Positions 49,773-59,799 of a stretch of DNA of 64,000 nt are shown in pieces. The translations under genes and the position numbers were made by a program. Numbering within the stretch: position 1 is the stretch's first letter; every line of letters begins with the position of its first letter. The notes under the pieces are model-generated. The model had not been told where the DNA came from, did no database searches, and was given only the letters and a program-made list of their open reading frames with translations. Source of the DNA: Solwaraspora sp. WMMD406 (GTDB taxonomy: Bacteria > Actinomycetota > Actinomycetes > Mycobacteriales > Micromonosporaceae); contig NZ_JARUBF010000001.1 in NCBI RefSeq assembly GCF_029626025.1, positions 1-64,000 on the forward strand, given 5' to 3'.

Positions 49773-50996
49773 TCACGCCCGATCGGTGATTGATGGTGAC
49801 GGCCAGGCCAGATAGAGCAGGGCGGTGTCATCGGTGTGCCGGCCGTCTCCGCCGCGTTGGACCTCGGCGAGCAGAGCGGTGAGGAAGTCTTCCGGTTCGG
49901 TAATGGTACTCAGCCTGCTGGCGACTTCGATGAAGCGTCGCTCACCGAGGCGGGTGCCGTCCTGGCTGAACCCTTCATAGACGCCGTCGGTGTACAGGAG
50001 CAGACCCGCGCCGGCCGGCATCGTGATGACCGACTCCTGCCAGCGGCCCTGTCCGGGAAACATGCCCAGCCCGAGGTGATGTCGGATCGGCATGGGGTGA
50101 GCGCGGCCGGGGGTGATCATCAAGGGCGGAGGGTGACCGGCGCTGACGATCACCGCCGTCGACCGGTCAGGAGCGACGCGCATCGTGCAGGCGGTGGCGA
50201 ACATCGCCTCGTGTGGCCGCTCGGCGACCAGCACCTGTTCCAGCAGCCGCATCCGGGACGACTTGTCCACACCGGCCAGGGTGAGGGTGCGCCACCCGAC
50301 ACGCAGGCCGACGCCGATCGCGGCCTCATCCGGGCCGTTGCCGCAGACGTCACCGATGACCGCGTGAATCGTGTGGTCTTCATCCTGCACGAGATCAAAG
50401 AAGTCACCGCCGAGTAGCGACTGCCCTCGCCCGGGTACGATTCTGCTGACGACCGTCAGCGCGGGATCGGCGATCAGCGGCGTCGGCAGCAGGCCACGCT
50501 GCAGCCGAGTATTCTCGCTGGCCTGCATTCGGCTGTCTCGCAGCTGTCGCTCCGTCACCACGGCGCGTCGACGCTGGATGGCGTACTCGATCGTACGGCC
50601 CAGCAGGCCTGCGTCGATATGGCCTTTGACGAGGTAGTCCTGTGCCCCGGCGGCGACGGCCGCTGTGCCCATGGCGGCGTCGTTCAGACCGGTGAGCACC
50701 ACCACGGCCGCGTCCGGCCACCGCTGCAGCGCCTCTCGGAGCGCCTCCATCCCTTGACGGTCGGGCAAGTGCAGGTCGAGCAGCACACAGGTCGGCGTCG
50801 TGAATGTGGTCGAGGCCTCTGTCAGGCTGCTGGCCTGCGTGAACCGGGCGCTGATTCCGCTGTCCGCCAGCAACTCTCGGGTGAGTAGCGCGTCACCGGG
50901 ATCGTCCTCGATGAGCAGAATCGTGGCTATCGACGACGTCGGACCCGGATACGCCCCAGTAGACCGCACGAACGGCAGGCCAGCCTCACCGATCAT
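49773..50996 (-). CDS. response regulator fused to PP2C/RsbU-type phosphatase
   Basis: The protein has 407 residues; ATG 50996 has a GAGAGGA site, which decides it over the longer frame. The receiver domain (about 24-140) has acidic Glu30-Asp31-Asp32, phosphoacceptor Asp74 (LLDLHLPD), Thr102 and Lys124. A short coiled linker (RRAVVTERQLRDSRMQASENTRLQRGLLP) leads to a SpoIIE-type phosphatase with LGGDFFDL, GDVCGNGPDEAA and final HTDDTALLYL metal sites. It would dephosphorylate an anti-sigma-factor antagonist in response to a sensor kinase. No kinase or antagonist gene is adjacent. Confidence 0.92.
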   Translation of the reverse strand: MIGEAGLPFVRSTGAYPGPTSSIATILLIEDDPGDALLTRELLADSGISARFTQASSLTEASTTFTTPTCVLLDLHLPDRQGMEALREALQRWPDAAVVVLTGLNDAAMGTAAVAAGAQDYLVKGHIDAGLLGRTIEYAIQRRRAVVTERQLRDSRMQASENTRLQRGLLPTPLIADPALTVVSRIVPGRGQSLLGGDFFDLVQDEDHTIHAVIGDVCGNGPDEAAIGVGLRVGWRTLTLAGVDKSSRMRLLEQVLVAERPHEAMFATACTMRVAPDRSTAVIVSAGHPPPLMITPGRAHPMPIRHHLGLGMFPGQGRWQESVITMPAGAGLLLYTDGVYEGFSQDGTRLGERRFIEVASRLSTITEPEDFLTALLAEVQRGGDGRHTDDTALLYLAWPSPSITDRA

Positions 50997-51186
50997 GGTA
51001 GATCCTCTCTCGGCCGCAGCCTCGACCCGGAAGCTCGACGTCAGCACGATGCATGATCCGCCTGTCGGGTGGACCTCCAACCATTATCACCTACCGGTGA
51101 CGGAACCGGACATGACGGCGGCGGCGCGATCACCACGCCCGCCTACCGTCTCCGCGAATCCGCGCGTAGCGCACCCGCCGAGTTCG

Positions 51187-52050
51187 TCATGTCGCGTCGG
51201 TAAGCCGTCCCGCGAGTAGCTCTTCGGAGCGTCGCCACAGTTCGCGGGCGAGATCACCGTTGAGTGCCTGCGGGTTCCGGGGCGCGACGGCCCTGCGCTT
51301 GTAGTAGTAGGCACCCGACTGCCAGTCCGTCCCGGGGGCGCCTTCGGTGAGCCACACGATCTGGTCTGCGCCCTGGTCGGGCGTGGACAGCCGCATGAGG
51401 CGCGGCAGCAGCGGCTTGGTGGCGAGGAAGCGGACGAGACGCATGACGGGGCTGGTGGTATCGGAGGCGAAGTTCGTGACGACGTTGCCCGGGTAGAAGG
51501 AGGCCGTCGAGATTCCGCTGGCGTGGTGGCGCCGGTGGAGTTCGGTCGTGAAGAGGATGTTCTCCAGCTTCGCCGCGCCGTACGCGCGCACCGGGTCGTA
51601 GTTGCGATCGTGGTCGAGGTCGTCCAGGTCGATCTTCTTGGCGAACCGTACCGTGCTGGAGGTTTGCAGCACCGATGCCCGTGACGTGGTGAGCGTGTCC
51701 AGCAGTCGCCGTGTGAGCAGGAACGGCGCGAGATGGTTGACCTGGAACGTCTTCTCGAAGCCATCCACGGTCTTGGTCCGCGCGCCGAACACTCCACCGG
51801 CGTTGTTGGCGAGCACGTCGATCCGTGGGTACGCGGCACGGAGTTGGCCGGCGAGGCGCTCGACGTCGTCGAGGCGGGTGAAGTCCGCGACATAGCTGTC
51901 GACTTTGAGCTCTGTGGCTATGGCGCGGGTCTTCTCGGCCGAGCGGCCGACGACCACGACCGTATGCCCGTTTCCTCGTAGCCGCCGGGCTGCGGCTGCC
52001 CCGATGCCGTCGCTTGCGCCCGTGATGACGACCACCTTGTTACCGTTCAT
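51187..52050 (-). CDS. short-chain dehydrogenase/reductase
   Basis: The protein has 287 residues; ATG 52050 with GGAGGAAAG upstream. It has a Rossmann motif TGASDGIG (10-17), NNAGG and the catalytic YGAAK (Tyr-x-x-x-Lys), all as in the extended retinol-dehydrogenase-like (WWOX/RDH) group. It is divergently transcribed from a TetR gene, with a palindrome between them, so it is probably TetR-controlled. The substrate is unknown; such pairs often detoxify small carbonyls. Confidence 0.9.
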   Translation of the reverse strand: MNGNKVVVITGASDGIGAAAARRLRGNGHTVVVVGRSAEKTRAIATELKVDSYVADFTRLDDVERLAGQLRAAYPRIDVLANNAGGVFGARTKTVDGFEKTFQVNHLAPFLLTRRLLDTLTTSRASVLQTSSTVRFAKKIDLDDLDHDRNYDPVRAYGAAKLENILFTTELHRRHHASGISTASFYPGNVVTNFASDTTSPVMRLVRFLATKPLLPRLMRLSTPDQGADQIVWLTEGAPGTDWQSGAYYYKRRAVAPRNPQALNGDLARELWRRSEELLAGRLTDAT

Positions 52051-52087
52051 CGCTTTCCTCCGAGGGACTCGATCGCACTTGTGGGAC

Positions 52088-52116
52088 ACGGTACCACTTC
52101 TGCTTTGTAGTACCGT
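52088..52116. promoter_or_regulatory. inverted repeat between SDR and TetR genes, candidate TetR operator
   Basis: Arms ACGGTAC (52088-52094) and GTACCGT (52110-52116), extendable to ACGGTACYA, with a 15-bp spacer. It lies 6 bp before the tetR start and 38 bp before the SDR start. The symmetry and position fit autoregulation and control of the SDR gene. Confidence 0.6.
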
Positions 52117-52122
52117 AGTGGC

Positions 52123-52728
52123 ATGGATCCGAACCCGGTTGTGCGCGGCGTCCGGGCACGAGCGCGTCAGGCCATGCGTGCCGAAGTGGCGACCGTCGTG
52201 CAGAACCTGGTCCTCGAACGCGGCTACGAGGAGACGACGGTGGACGACATCTGCGCGGCCGCCGAGATCTCCCGCAGCACCTTTTTCCGGTACTTCCCCT
52301 CAAAGGAGGAGGCGCTCTTCGGTGAGTCCATCGACGCCGGCGAGCGCCTGCGCGACGCGCTGACCCTCCGACCAGCCGACGAAGCACCCTGGGCCGCCAT
52401 GCGGCGCGCCCTCGACGCGCTGATCGAGCAATACGAAGCCCACGACGAGCGCACCCGACGCCTCACTCGCCTGATCGTGAACACACCATCGTTGGCCGCC
52501 CGACATCGAGAGAAGAACGCCCGGTGGCAGGTACTGCTCCGGCCTGAGATCGCGCGTCGCCTCGGAGCCGACCCCGCCGACGATTCCGACCCGCGTGCCA
52601 ACGCGGTGATCGCCGCCGCCCTAGGCTGCGTCGAAGCGGCGCTGACCGCGTGGACCGCGAGCAGTCAGCCGCAACCACTTGCGAAGATCCTGGACCGCGC
52701 CATGCAGGCACCCGCCCATCCGCAGTGA
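52123..52728 (+). CDS. TetR/AcrR-family regulator
   Basis: The protein has 201 residues. The HTH (about 25-60) reads GYEETTVDDICAAAEISRSTFFRYFPSKEEALF, a textbook TetR domain. The C-terminal ligand domain is helical (WAAMRRALDALIEQYEAHDERTRRLTRLIV). It is divergent from the SDR gene and is expected to repress it and itself through the inverted repeat in between. Confidence 0.93.
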   Translation: MDPNPVVRGVRARARQAMRAEVATVVQNLVLERGYEETTVDDICAAAEISRSTFFRYFPSKEEALFGESIDAGERLRDALTLRPADEAPWAAMRRALDALIEQYEAHDERTRRLTRLIVNTPSLAARHREKNARWQVLLRPEIARRLGADPADDSDPRANAVIAAALGCVEAALTAWTASSQPQPLAKILDRAMQAPAHPQ

Positions 52729-52766
52729 CGGCGGAGCTACCACCTGAGTCCCGTTACCTTTTGATC

Positions 52767-52782
52767 GTCCCCAGCCGGGGAC
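52767..52782 (+). terminator. short GC hairpin after tetR
   Basis: GTCCCC-AGCC-GGGGAC, a perfect 6-bp stem with 4-nt loop, 38 bp after the tetR stop. No U-tract, so a terminator only by position. Confidence 0.4.
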
Positions 52783-52921
52783 TGCTCGGTCGCCCGGCTC
52801 GGTATGACTGAATGTCCCTGTCGTACGCATCAAAAGACAAAAGTACTGCTAACTGAAGGCGTTCGAATTAGCCTCGACCCTTCATTAAGGGCGGGTCCAC
52901 ATAGCGGATCTTGAATGAAAG

Positions 52922-53126
52922 GTGCCTTCCGGCAACACCCGTGAGGCGTTGTCGGGGCTGCTGCGCGAGGGCCGGGCCGGGTCGAACACCACCTCCGACC
53001 ACATCACCGTCCTGGACGCGGCCGTGGAACAGATCCCGGACGCCCACCGCCACGGCACCGAGATCCTCGTCCGCTGCGACTCGGCCGGCTGCACCCAGGG
53101 CTTCCTCGCCCACATCCGCGGTCTGC
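52922..53126 (+). pseudogene. IS1380-family transposase fragment
   Basis: The plus strand reads NTREALSGLLREGRAGSNT, then DHITVLDAAVEQIPDAHRHG and RCDSAGCTQGFLAHIRGLP, matching an internal part of IS1380 transposases (normally about 460 residues). Both ends are missing, and no terminal repeats were found. Its right edge abuts the truncated mmsA. Confidence 0.8.
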
Positions 53127-54185
53127 CCACGGCTGTCGAGGACGAGTGTCGCGTGTTCGGCCACACCGGTGGCGATGTAGTCGCTGACCCGCTGCCGGGC
53201 GACGTCGGTCACGAGAGGCCCGAAGTCGACGTCCGGATCGTGTGCGGCACCGACGCGCGACCCCCGGATGCGGTCGGTGAGGCGGGCCACGAGCGCGTCG
53301 GCAGTGCGCTCCCCCACCGGTACCGCCACGGAGGCCGCCATGCAGCGTTCTCCGGCGGACCCGTACGCGGCCCCGACCAGGGCGTCGACGACCTGGTCAA
53401 GGTCGGCATCGGGCATCACCACGGCGTGGTTCTTGGCACCACCGAAGCACTGTGCCCGTTTGCCGTGGGCGGTGGCCGTGGCGTAGACGTGGCGCGCGGC
53501 CGTTGACGAGCCGACGAATCCCACCGCCTGCACCCGCGGGTCGGTCAGCAGCGGCGCGGCGGCCTCGCTGTCGCCGTTGACCACGTTGAACACGCCAGGT
53601 GGGCCTCCGGCGGCGGCGAACAGCTCGGCCAGCCGCAGCGGCACCGACGGGGTTCGCTCGCTGGGCTTGAGGACGAAGGCGTTGCCGCAGGCCAACGCGG
53701 GGGCGGCCTGCCACAGCGGGATCATCGCCGGGAAGTTGAACGGAGTGATGCCCGCGACGACGCCCAGCGGCTGCCGCATCGAGAACACGTCGATGCCGAT
53801 GCCGGCGGAATCGGTGTACTCGCCTTTGAGTAGGTGCGGTACGCCGATGGCGAATTCGACCACCTCCGCTCCTCGCTGGATGTCACCGTGTGCGTCGGCG
53901 ACGGTCTTGCCGTGTTCGGCCGACAGCAGCGTGGCGAGTTCACCGGCCTGCTGGTGGATGAGGGCCAACCACCGGATCAGGATTCGGGCGCGGCGCTGCG
54001 GATTCGTGGCGGCCCAGCCCCGTTGTGCGGCCGCCGCGTCGGCGAGCGCCGCGTGGACCTCGTCCGCCGAGGCCATCGGCACCTGCCGGGTGACCTGTCC
54101 GGTGCTGGGGTCGTAGAACGTCGCCGGATCGGCCGGTGCTGCCGGCGACGCGTCTGCCGGCGATGAAGTGGGTGAGCTGTTCCAC
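53127..54185 (-). pseudogene. mmsA: methylmalonate-semialdehyde dehydrogenase, frameshifted and truncated
   Basis: The protein would start at GTG 54185 (CAGGAG site) with VEQLTHFIAGRRVAGSTGRSGDV. At about 54115 one extra T in GACGTTCTACGAC shifts the frame. The main body resumes as FYDPSTGQVTRQVPMASADEV and continues through FNFPAMIPLW and NGDSEAAAPLL. The catalytic-Cys region reads YGSAGERCMAAS. About 150 C-terminal residues are lost at the IS1380 junction. MmsA makes propionyl-CoA from methylmalonate semialdehyde, the substrate pool of the adjacent methylcitrate operon. The single-base shift could be a sequencing error; the truncation cannot. Confidence 0.85.
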
Positions 54186-54262
54186 GGCGTCTCCTGGTGG
54201 GAAACGGACGGCCTGGTCCTGGTGGGACGGCGGACGGGGCTTCTGGGTGGTTGCGGTGCCGG

Positions 54263-55384
54263 TCAGGCCGGCACGGGGCGCTGCTGCGGGCCGGTGTAGG
54301 CGCTCAGCGGGCGGATGAGCACGTTGGCGGTGAGTTGCTCGACGATGTGCGCGGTCCAGCCGGTGATGCGGCTCATCACGAAGATCGGTGTGAAGGTTGG
54401 GGTGTCGAAACCCATCACGTGGTACGCCAGTGCGGAGGGGTAGTCGAGGTTGGGGTGGATGCCCTTGCGTTGGAACATGGCGGTCTGGAGCCTGGCGTAC
54501 ACCTCGGCGAGCCGGCGGATGCGGTCGTCGGCGTGAGTGGCGATCAGGTTGTCCAGGGCGTCCTGCATGATCGGTACGCGGGAGTCGCCGTTCTTGTAGA
54601 CCCGGTGCCCGAATCCCATGATCTTCTGCTTGGTGGCGAGAGCGTCGTCCAGCCAGGATTCCACCCGGTCCGGGTCGTCGATGGCGACGAGCATGTGCAT
54701 GACCGCTTCGTTGGCGCCGCCGTGCAGCGGGCCCTTGAGCGCGCCGATCGCGCCGGTGACGGCGCTGTACAGGTCCGACAGCGTCGAGGTGATCACCCGG
54801 GCGGCGAAGGTGGAGGCGTTGAAGCTGTGCTCGGCGTACAGGATCATCGTGGTCTCGAAGGCGCGGACCACGTCGGCGGGCGGTACCTCGCCGAAGCACA
54901 TGTGGAAGAAGTTCTCGGCGTAGCCGAGTGTCGGGTCCGGTGGGATGGGGTCCTGTCCCCGACGTCGGCGCAGGTCCAGGGCGACGACGGTGGGCAGCTT
55001 CGCGAACAGTGACAGGGCCTTGGCCTGGTTGGCCGCGCTGTGGGCGAGGTCCTCGGTCGGGTCCTGGGCGCCGAGGTAGGACACCGCGGTGCGCAGCACG
55101 TCCATCGGATGGCAGGTCTCGGGAAGCTTGCGCAACAGTTCCTGCCCGGTGCGGTCCAGGGACCGCTGGGCGGCCTCGGCGGCACGGAAGTCGGCGAGTT
55201 GGGTCGCGTGCGGCAGGTCGCCGTGCCACAGCAGGTGGGCGACCTCTTCCCAACTGCGGGAGGCGGCGAGGTCCTGCACGGCGTAGCCGCCGTAGGTCAG
55301 CGAGTTGGTCTCGCTGATCACGGTGGAGATGGCGGTGGTGTCGACCACCACGCCGGTCAGGCCACGGCGGATGTCGGTGCTCAT
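54263..55384 (-). CDS. prpC: 2-methylcitrate synthase / citrate synthase
   Basis: The protein has 373 residues. Citrate-synthase catalytic residues are visible: the His in GPLHGGANEA, the His in IMGFGHRVYK and the Asp region HPNLDYPSALAYHVMGF. RRGLTGVVVDTTAISTV at the N-terminus and context with prpB/prpD favour 2-methylcitrate synthase, condensing propionyl-CoA with oxaloacetate. It is third in the operon, between prpB and the broken mmsA. Confidence 0.92.
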   Translation of the reverse strand: MSTDIRRGLTGVVVDTTAISTVISETNSLTYGGYAVQDLAASRSWEEVAHLLWHGDLPHATQLADFRAAEAAQRSLDRTGQELLRKLPETCHPMDVLRTAVSYLGAQDPTEDLAHSAANQAKALSLFAKLPTVVALDLRRRRGQDPIPPDPTLGYAENFFHMCFGEVPPADVVRAFETTMILYAEHSFNASTFAARVITSTLSDLYSAVTGAIGALKGPLHGGANEAVMHMLVAIDDPDRVESWLDDALATKQKIMGFGHRVYKNGDSRVPIMQDALDNLIATHADDRIRRLAEVYARLQTAMFQRKGIHPNLDYPSALAYHVMGFDTPTFTPIFVMSRITGWTAHIVEQLTANVLIRPLSAYTGPQQRPVPA

Positions 55385-55432
55385 CGGTGTCGTTCCTCCG
55401 GGATGTCGGGACGCGCCGCGCCCGCGTGGTGG

Positions 55433-56344
55433 TCAGGCGTCGGGTGGCAGGGTGAAACCGGCGACATCGGTGTCGAAGCGGCTGTACTGGTCGTAGTCGA
55501 TGACCTCGTAGAGCCGGGAACGGGTCATCATCGTGTCGAGCAGCCCGGTGGCGGTGCCGTCGGCGGCGAGTCGACGCAGACCGGACTCGACCGCGCCCAT
55601 CGCCAGTCGCAGCGTGGTGACCGGATAGATGACGAGGTTGTAGCCGAGGTCGCGGAGTTGGTCGGTGTCGAGGCTCGGGCCTTTGCCGAACTCGGTCATG
55701 TTGGCCAGCAGCGGCATGTCGACGGCGGCCCGGAAGGCGGCGAACTCCGCCTCGTCGGCCAGCGCCTCCGGGAAGATCGCGTCCGCTCCGGCGTCGGCGT
55801 ACGCCTTCGCCCGGGCGATCGCACCGTCCAGGCCCTCGACCGCGCGCGCGTCGGTGCGGGCCATGATCAGGAAATCGGGGTCGCGGCGCGCGGCCACGGC
55901 GGCCCGCAGGCGACGGACCATGTCCTGCGGTGCGATCAGTGTCTTGCCGTCCAGGTGTCCGCAGCGTTTCGGGTTGACCTGGTCTTCCAGATGGCAGCCG
56001 GCCAGTCCGGCGTCCTCCAGCCGTTGCACGGTGCGGGCCGCGTTCAGCGGCTCGCCGAAGCCGGTGTCGGCGTCGACCAGCGCCGGCAGGTCGGTGCTGG
56101 CGGCGATGTCCGCAGCCCAGCTGGCGACCTCGGTCAGGGTGGTCAGGCCAATGTCGGGCAGCCCGGCGGCGGCCGACAACGCACCGCCGGAGACGTACAC
56201 CCCCTCGAATCCGGTCTGCTGCACGATCCGGGCGGTCAACGGGTTGAAGGCGCCCGGTAGCCGCAGCAGTTCGCCGCTGGCCAGGCCTGCGCGCAGCGCC
56301 GCGCGTTTGGCGGTGGCGCTGGTGCGCGCGTACAGGTAGCTCAT
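55433..56344 (-). CDS. prpB: 2-methylisocitrate lyase
   Basis: The protein has 303 residues; the start ATG overlaps the prpD stop by ATGA. ICL/PEP-mutase barrel with [28 protein letters not shown], the catalytic Cys in NPKRCGH (about 123) and [10 protein letters not shown]. It splits 2-methylisocitrate into pyruvate and succinate in the methylcitrate cycle. Confidence 0.95.
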   Translation of the reverse strand: MSYLYARTSATAKRAALRAGLASGELLRLPGAFNPLTARIVQQTGFEGVYVSGGALSAAAGLPDIGLTTLTEVASWAADIAASTDLPALVDADTGFGEPLNAARTVQRLEDAGLAGCHLEDQVNPKRCGHLDGKTLIAPQDMVRRLRAAVAARRDPDFLIMARTDARAVEGLDGAIARAKAYADAGADAIFPEALADEAEFAAFRAAVDMPLLANMTEFGKGPSLDTDQLRDLGYNLVIYPVTTLRLAMGAVESGLRRLAADGTATGLLDTMMTRSRLYEVIDYDQYSRFDTDVAGFTLPPDA

Positions 56345-57900
56345 CGGAAGATTCCTCCCGGTAGGGCGGCGTCGGCGTGCGCGATCGCCGCGTGGTCGAC
56401 CGTGGGGAACAACGCCGGCAGTTCCGCGCCGGTGAGGCCGGCGAGCCGGGCGGCGGCGTCGAGGAACACCCGCTGGGCGTCGGCGGGGACCACGCCCTCG
56501 GCGAGGGTGCGGAACTTGCGGACATAGGCCGGGCGGTCGAAGGGACGCGCGCCGTCGGGGTGGGCGTCGGCCAGGGCGAGGGAGTCCGCCAGGACGGTGC
56601 CGTCGGTGAGGGTGATCTCCAGGCGTCCGCCGAACGCCTTCTGCGTCGGATCCGGGCTGTGGTAGCGGCGGGTCCACTCCGGATCCTCGACCGTGGTGAT
56701 CTTGTGCCAGAGGGCGACGGTGTCGGGGCGGCCGGCCCGGTGCGGGTCGTACGAGTCGACGTGGTGCCAGGCCCCGTCCTGCAGCGCCACGGCCAGGATG
56801 TAGGGGATGGAGTGGTCCAGCGTCTCCCGGCTCGCGGTCGGGTCGTACTTCTGCGGGTCGTTGGCTCCCGAACCGATCACGTGGTGGGTGTGGTGGCTGG
56901 TGTGCAGGACGATCGAGGCGATTCGGTCCGCCCCGGCGGCGGTGTCGATGCCGGGCAGCTTGTCGCGCATCGCGCGGGCGAGGTCGATGAGCGCCTGGGC
57001 CTGATACTCGGCGGAGTGTTCCTTGGTGTAGGTGCGCAGGATGCCACGCAGCGGATCCCCGGGTGCCGGTAGCGGCACGGTGTAGGTGGCGTCCGGGCCG
57101 TCGAGCAGCCAGGCGATGAATCCGTCCTCACCCTCGTAGATGGGTGCCGGGGCGCCCTCGCCGCGCATCGCGCGGTCGACCGCCTCGATCGCGGCCTTGC
57201 CGGCGAACGCGGGGGCGTACGCCTTCCACGAGGAGATCTCGCCCTTACGGGACTGGCGGGTGGCGGTGGTGGTGTGCACCGCCTGACCGATGGCCTGGTA
57301 GACCACCTCGGTGGGCAGACGCAGCAGTGCGCCCAGCCCGCACGCCGTCGCCGCGCTCAGATGCGCCACGTGGTCGATCTTGTGCTTGTGCAGACAGATC
57401 CCGGTCACCAGGGCCACGTGCACCTCGTAGGCGACCAGCAGACCGCGCAGCAGGTCCGCGCCGCCGGCACCGACGTGCTGGGCGACGGCGAGCAACGGCG
57501 GGATGTTGTCCCCCGGGTGGGAGTAGTCCGCCGCCAGGTAGGTGTCGTGGAAGTCCAACTCCCGCACGGCCGTGCCGTTGGCCCAGGCCGCCCACTCGGG
57601 CGACACCCGCAGCGCCGGGTCGGCACCGAAGATCGACGCGCCCGGGGCCATCCGATGCGGCCGGGCCTGCGCCCGGGCCACCGCGACCGGACGCCGGGAC
57701 ATCGAGGCCATCGCCACTGCGGCGTTGTCGATCACCCGGTTGGCGACCATCGCCGCCGCGTCGGCGTCCAGCGGAGCGCGCGCGGTGGCCACCTCGGCCA
57801 GAGCCCAGGCCAGTTGCCGTTCGCGGGGCAGCCGTTCCGCACTGGGCGATACGCGTACGACGTGCTCGATCAACGGGGACTCCTCAGGCTCGGCGGTCAC
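56341..57900 (-). CDS. prpD: 2-methylcitrate dehydratase
   Basis: The protein has 519 residues from GTG 57900; a further 25 upstream codons are open but unlike the family and overlap the regulator boxes. PrpD motifs: [51 protein letters not shown] and [18 protein letters not shown]. First gene of the prpDBC operon. It dehydrates 2-methylcitrate to 2-methylaconitate or a direct precursor of 2-methylisocitrate. Confidence 0.94.
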   Translation of the reverse strand: MTAEPEESPLIEHVVRVSPSAERLPRERQLAWALAEVATARAPLDADAAAMVANRVIDNAAVAMASMSRRPVAVARAQARPHRMAPGASIFGADPALRVSPEWAAWANGTAVRELDFHDTYLAADYSHPGDNIPPLLAVAQHVGAGGADLLRGLLVAYEVHVALVTGICLHKHKIDHVAHLSAATACGLGALLRLPTEVVYQAIGQAVHTTTATRQSRKGEISSWKAYAPAFAGKAAIEAVDRAMRGEGAPAPIYEGEDGFIAWLLDGPDATYTVPLPAPGDPLRGILRTYTKEHSAEYQAQALIDLARAMRDKLPGIDTAAGADRIASIVLHTSHHTHHVIGSGANDPQKYDPTASRETLDHSIPYILAVALQDGAWHHVDSYDPHRAGRPDTVALWHKITTVEDPEWTRRYHSPDPTQKAFGGRLEITLTDGTVLADSLALADAHPDGARPFDRPAYVRKFRTLAEGVVPADAQRVFLDAAARLAGLTGAELPALFPTVDHAAIAHADAALPGGIFR

Positions 57901-57981
57901 CCTGTCAGGCTCACCGGCCGACAGGTCCTGCGTCGAGGCCCGGAAGATGCGTACTTTCCACCGCCGGGGCAGCAAAACTGC

Positions 57982-58002
57982 AACGTTTGCGAACTTTGCA
58001 AG
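57982..58002. promoter_or_regulatory. tandem RamB/PrpR-like operator boxes
   Basis: AACGTTTGCGAAC (57982-57994) and GAACTTTGCAAG (57991-58002) overlap by four bases and match the TTTGC(A/G)AA core bound by RamB/PrpR-type regulators. They sit in the 143-bp space between prpD and the regulator gene, suited to control both. Confidence 0.6.
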
Positions 58003-58043
58003 TGTTATATTCGCAGCTCGTGGGCGCCGCGAGGAGGCGACGA

Positions 58044-59447
58044 GTGACGGCGGACAAGAAGCTGTACGCGCACGCCAAACTGCGCCGGCTCCGCCGCGAG
58101 CATGGCCTCACCCAGGCCGAACTCGCCCGCCGTCTGGACATCTCCACCAGCTACCTGAACCAGATCGAGAACAGCCAACGCACGCTCACCGCGCCCATCT
58201 TGTTGCGCCTGGCCAAGGTGCTCGGCGTCGATCCGGAACACTTCGCCGACACCGACGCGGAGCGACTCGGCGCCGACGTGCGCACCGCGCTGGCCGACGA
58301 GGCGAGCGGCGTGAGCGTCGACCCGGTCGAGGTCGTCGAACTCGTCCGCGACTACCCAGCCGCCGCCCGCGCCCTGGTCGCCCTGCACCAGCGCTACCAG
58401 GACGCCGCCGGACGGGTCGCCGCCCTCGCCGGACCCACCGGCAACCCGCCACTGCTCGGTGAGCCGCACGACGCCGTACGCGACTTCTTCTACGAGCACT
58501 ACAACCACTTCGACCCGTTGGACACCGCCGCCGAACAGCTCGCGGGCCGGCTGCGGCTGGTACCCGGCCGGGCGACCGAGGCGCTCGGCCGATACCTGCG
58601 CGATCAACACGGGGTCGGGGTGGTCGTCACGGCTCCGACCGCCGAGTCACGCCGGTACGACCCGGACAGCCGGGTGCTCTACCTGGCCGCCAACCACGCC
58701 GACGGCCAACGCGCCTTCCAGATGGCCACCCAGCTGGCATTCCTCGAACACGGCGACCAGATCAGTGAGCTGGCGACCGGCCTCACCTCGCCGCCGGCGA
58801 CCGCGCTGGCCCGCATCGGCCTCGGCAACTACTACGCGGGCGCGCTGCTGATGCCCTACACCGACTTCCACCGCCAGGCCGAACAACTGCGCTACGACGT
58901 CGACCTGCTCGCTGGCCAGTACGGCGTCAGCTTCGAAACCGTCTGCCACCGGCTCAGCACCCTGCAACGAACGACCCGCCGCGGAGTGCCGTTCGCCTTC
59001 CTGCGCGTCGACCGTGCCGGGAACATCTCGAAACGACAGTCCGCGACCGACTTCCACTTCTCCCGTTTCGGCGGCACCTGCCCACTGTGGATCATCTACG
59101 AGGCGTTCGCCGCCCCCGGACGGCTCCTCACCCAGGTCGCCGAGATGCCCGACGGCAAACGCTACTTCTGGATCGCCCGCACCGTCACCCACGGCGGACG
59201 CGGACACCACAGCCCGCGCAGCACCTTCGCCGTCGCTCTCGGCTGCGAACTTCGCCACGCCCACCGGCTCGTCTACAGCGACGGCATCGCCCTCGACGAC
59301 CCCCGCACCGCCACCCCGATCGGCCTCGGCTGCCGCATCTGCGAACGCCGCGACTGCGCCCAACGCGCACGACCGCCCGCCGCCGGCGGTCTACTCACCG
59401 ACGAGAACCGGCGCACCGTCATCCCCTACGCGGTGGACCGCAGATAG
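58044..59447 (+). CDS. prpR: ScfR/PrpR-type XRE regulator of the methylcitrate operon
   Basis: The protein has 467 residues from a GTG with GAGGAGG before it. XRE helix-turn-helix at about 10-65 ([30 protein letters not shown]). The middle has an IrrE/ImmA-like region ([16 protein letters not shown]...[17 protein letters not shown]), and the C-terminal short-chain fatty acyl regulator domain ends in a Cys cluster [10 protein letters not shown]. Mycobacterial PrpR and corynebacterial RamB have this layout and bind acyl-CoA and TTTGCAAA sites. It faces prpD divergently; an acyl-CoA (probably propionyl-CoA) effector is inferred. Confidence 0.92.
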   Translation: MTADKKLYAHAKLRRLRREHGLTQAELARRLDISTSYLNQIENSQRTLTAPILLRLAKVLGVDPEHFADTDAERLGADVRTALADEASGVSVDPVEVVELVRDYPAAARALVALHQRYQDAAGRVAALAGPTGNPPLLGEPHDAVRDFFYEHYNHFDPLDTAAEQLAGRLRLVPGRATEALGRYLRDQHGVGVVVTAPTAESRRYDPDSRVLYLAANHADGQRAFQMATQLAFLEHGDQISELATGLTSPPATALARIGLGNYYAGALLMPYTDFHRQAEQLRYDVDLLAGQYGVSFETVCHRLSTLQRTTRRGVPFAFLRVDRAGNISKRQSATDFHFSRFGGTCPLWIIYEAFAAPGRLLTQVAEMPDGKRYFWIARTVTHGGRGHHSPRSTFAVALGCELRHAHRLVYSDGIALDDPRTATPIGLGCRICERRDCAQRARPPAAGGLLTDENRRTVIPYAVDRR

Positions 59448-59509
59448 CATGCATCGACCGTGATGAGCAAACACTACGGCACCGGCGCAGCACCTTCTCC
59501 CAACGACTG

Positions 59510-59737
59510 GAGTTCAGGAGCTGCCCATCCGGGACTACGCGCCACCACACCACATGGGAACACACCGGCTACGGCTTCTACCGGCCGACGCCGACGGCAC
59601 CCCTGCCCCCGGCGCACCTTCGGGACGTCGCCCTGGCCGTGTACCGACACCGGTACGGCCTGCCCGCCGAGCATCCGGTGGTACATCGCACGTTGCGTGC
59701 CGGTGGCCTGTTCGGCCCTGGCAACCCGCAGGTCTAG
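59510..59737 (+). pseudogene. small conserved hypothetical gene, probably frameshifted
   Basis: One frame reads QELPIRDYAPPHHMGTH and another, from about 59560, GYGFYRPTPTAPLPPAHL followed by RDVALAVYRHRYGLPAEHP and a stop at 59737. The two pieces look like one actinobacterial protein of about 80 residues split by a shift near 59565. No function is known. It follows prpR on the same strand. Confidence 0.45.
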
Positions 59738-59799
59738 CGCGGCACCGCCACACGGGTAGTCGGCTTGGTAGATGCCGGCCAATTGGCGGGCTCTGACGC

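Noticed and set aside
53940-56525. Very long minus frame covering prpC, prpB and the mmsA start
   Set aside because: It is an out-of-frame shadow of three well-supported genes; only its extreme 3' part coincides with the shifted mmsA N-terminus.
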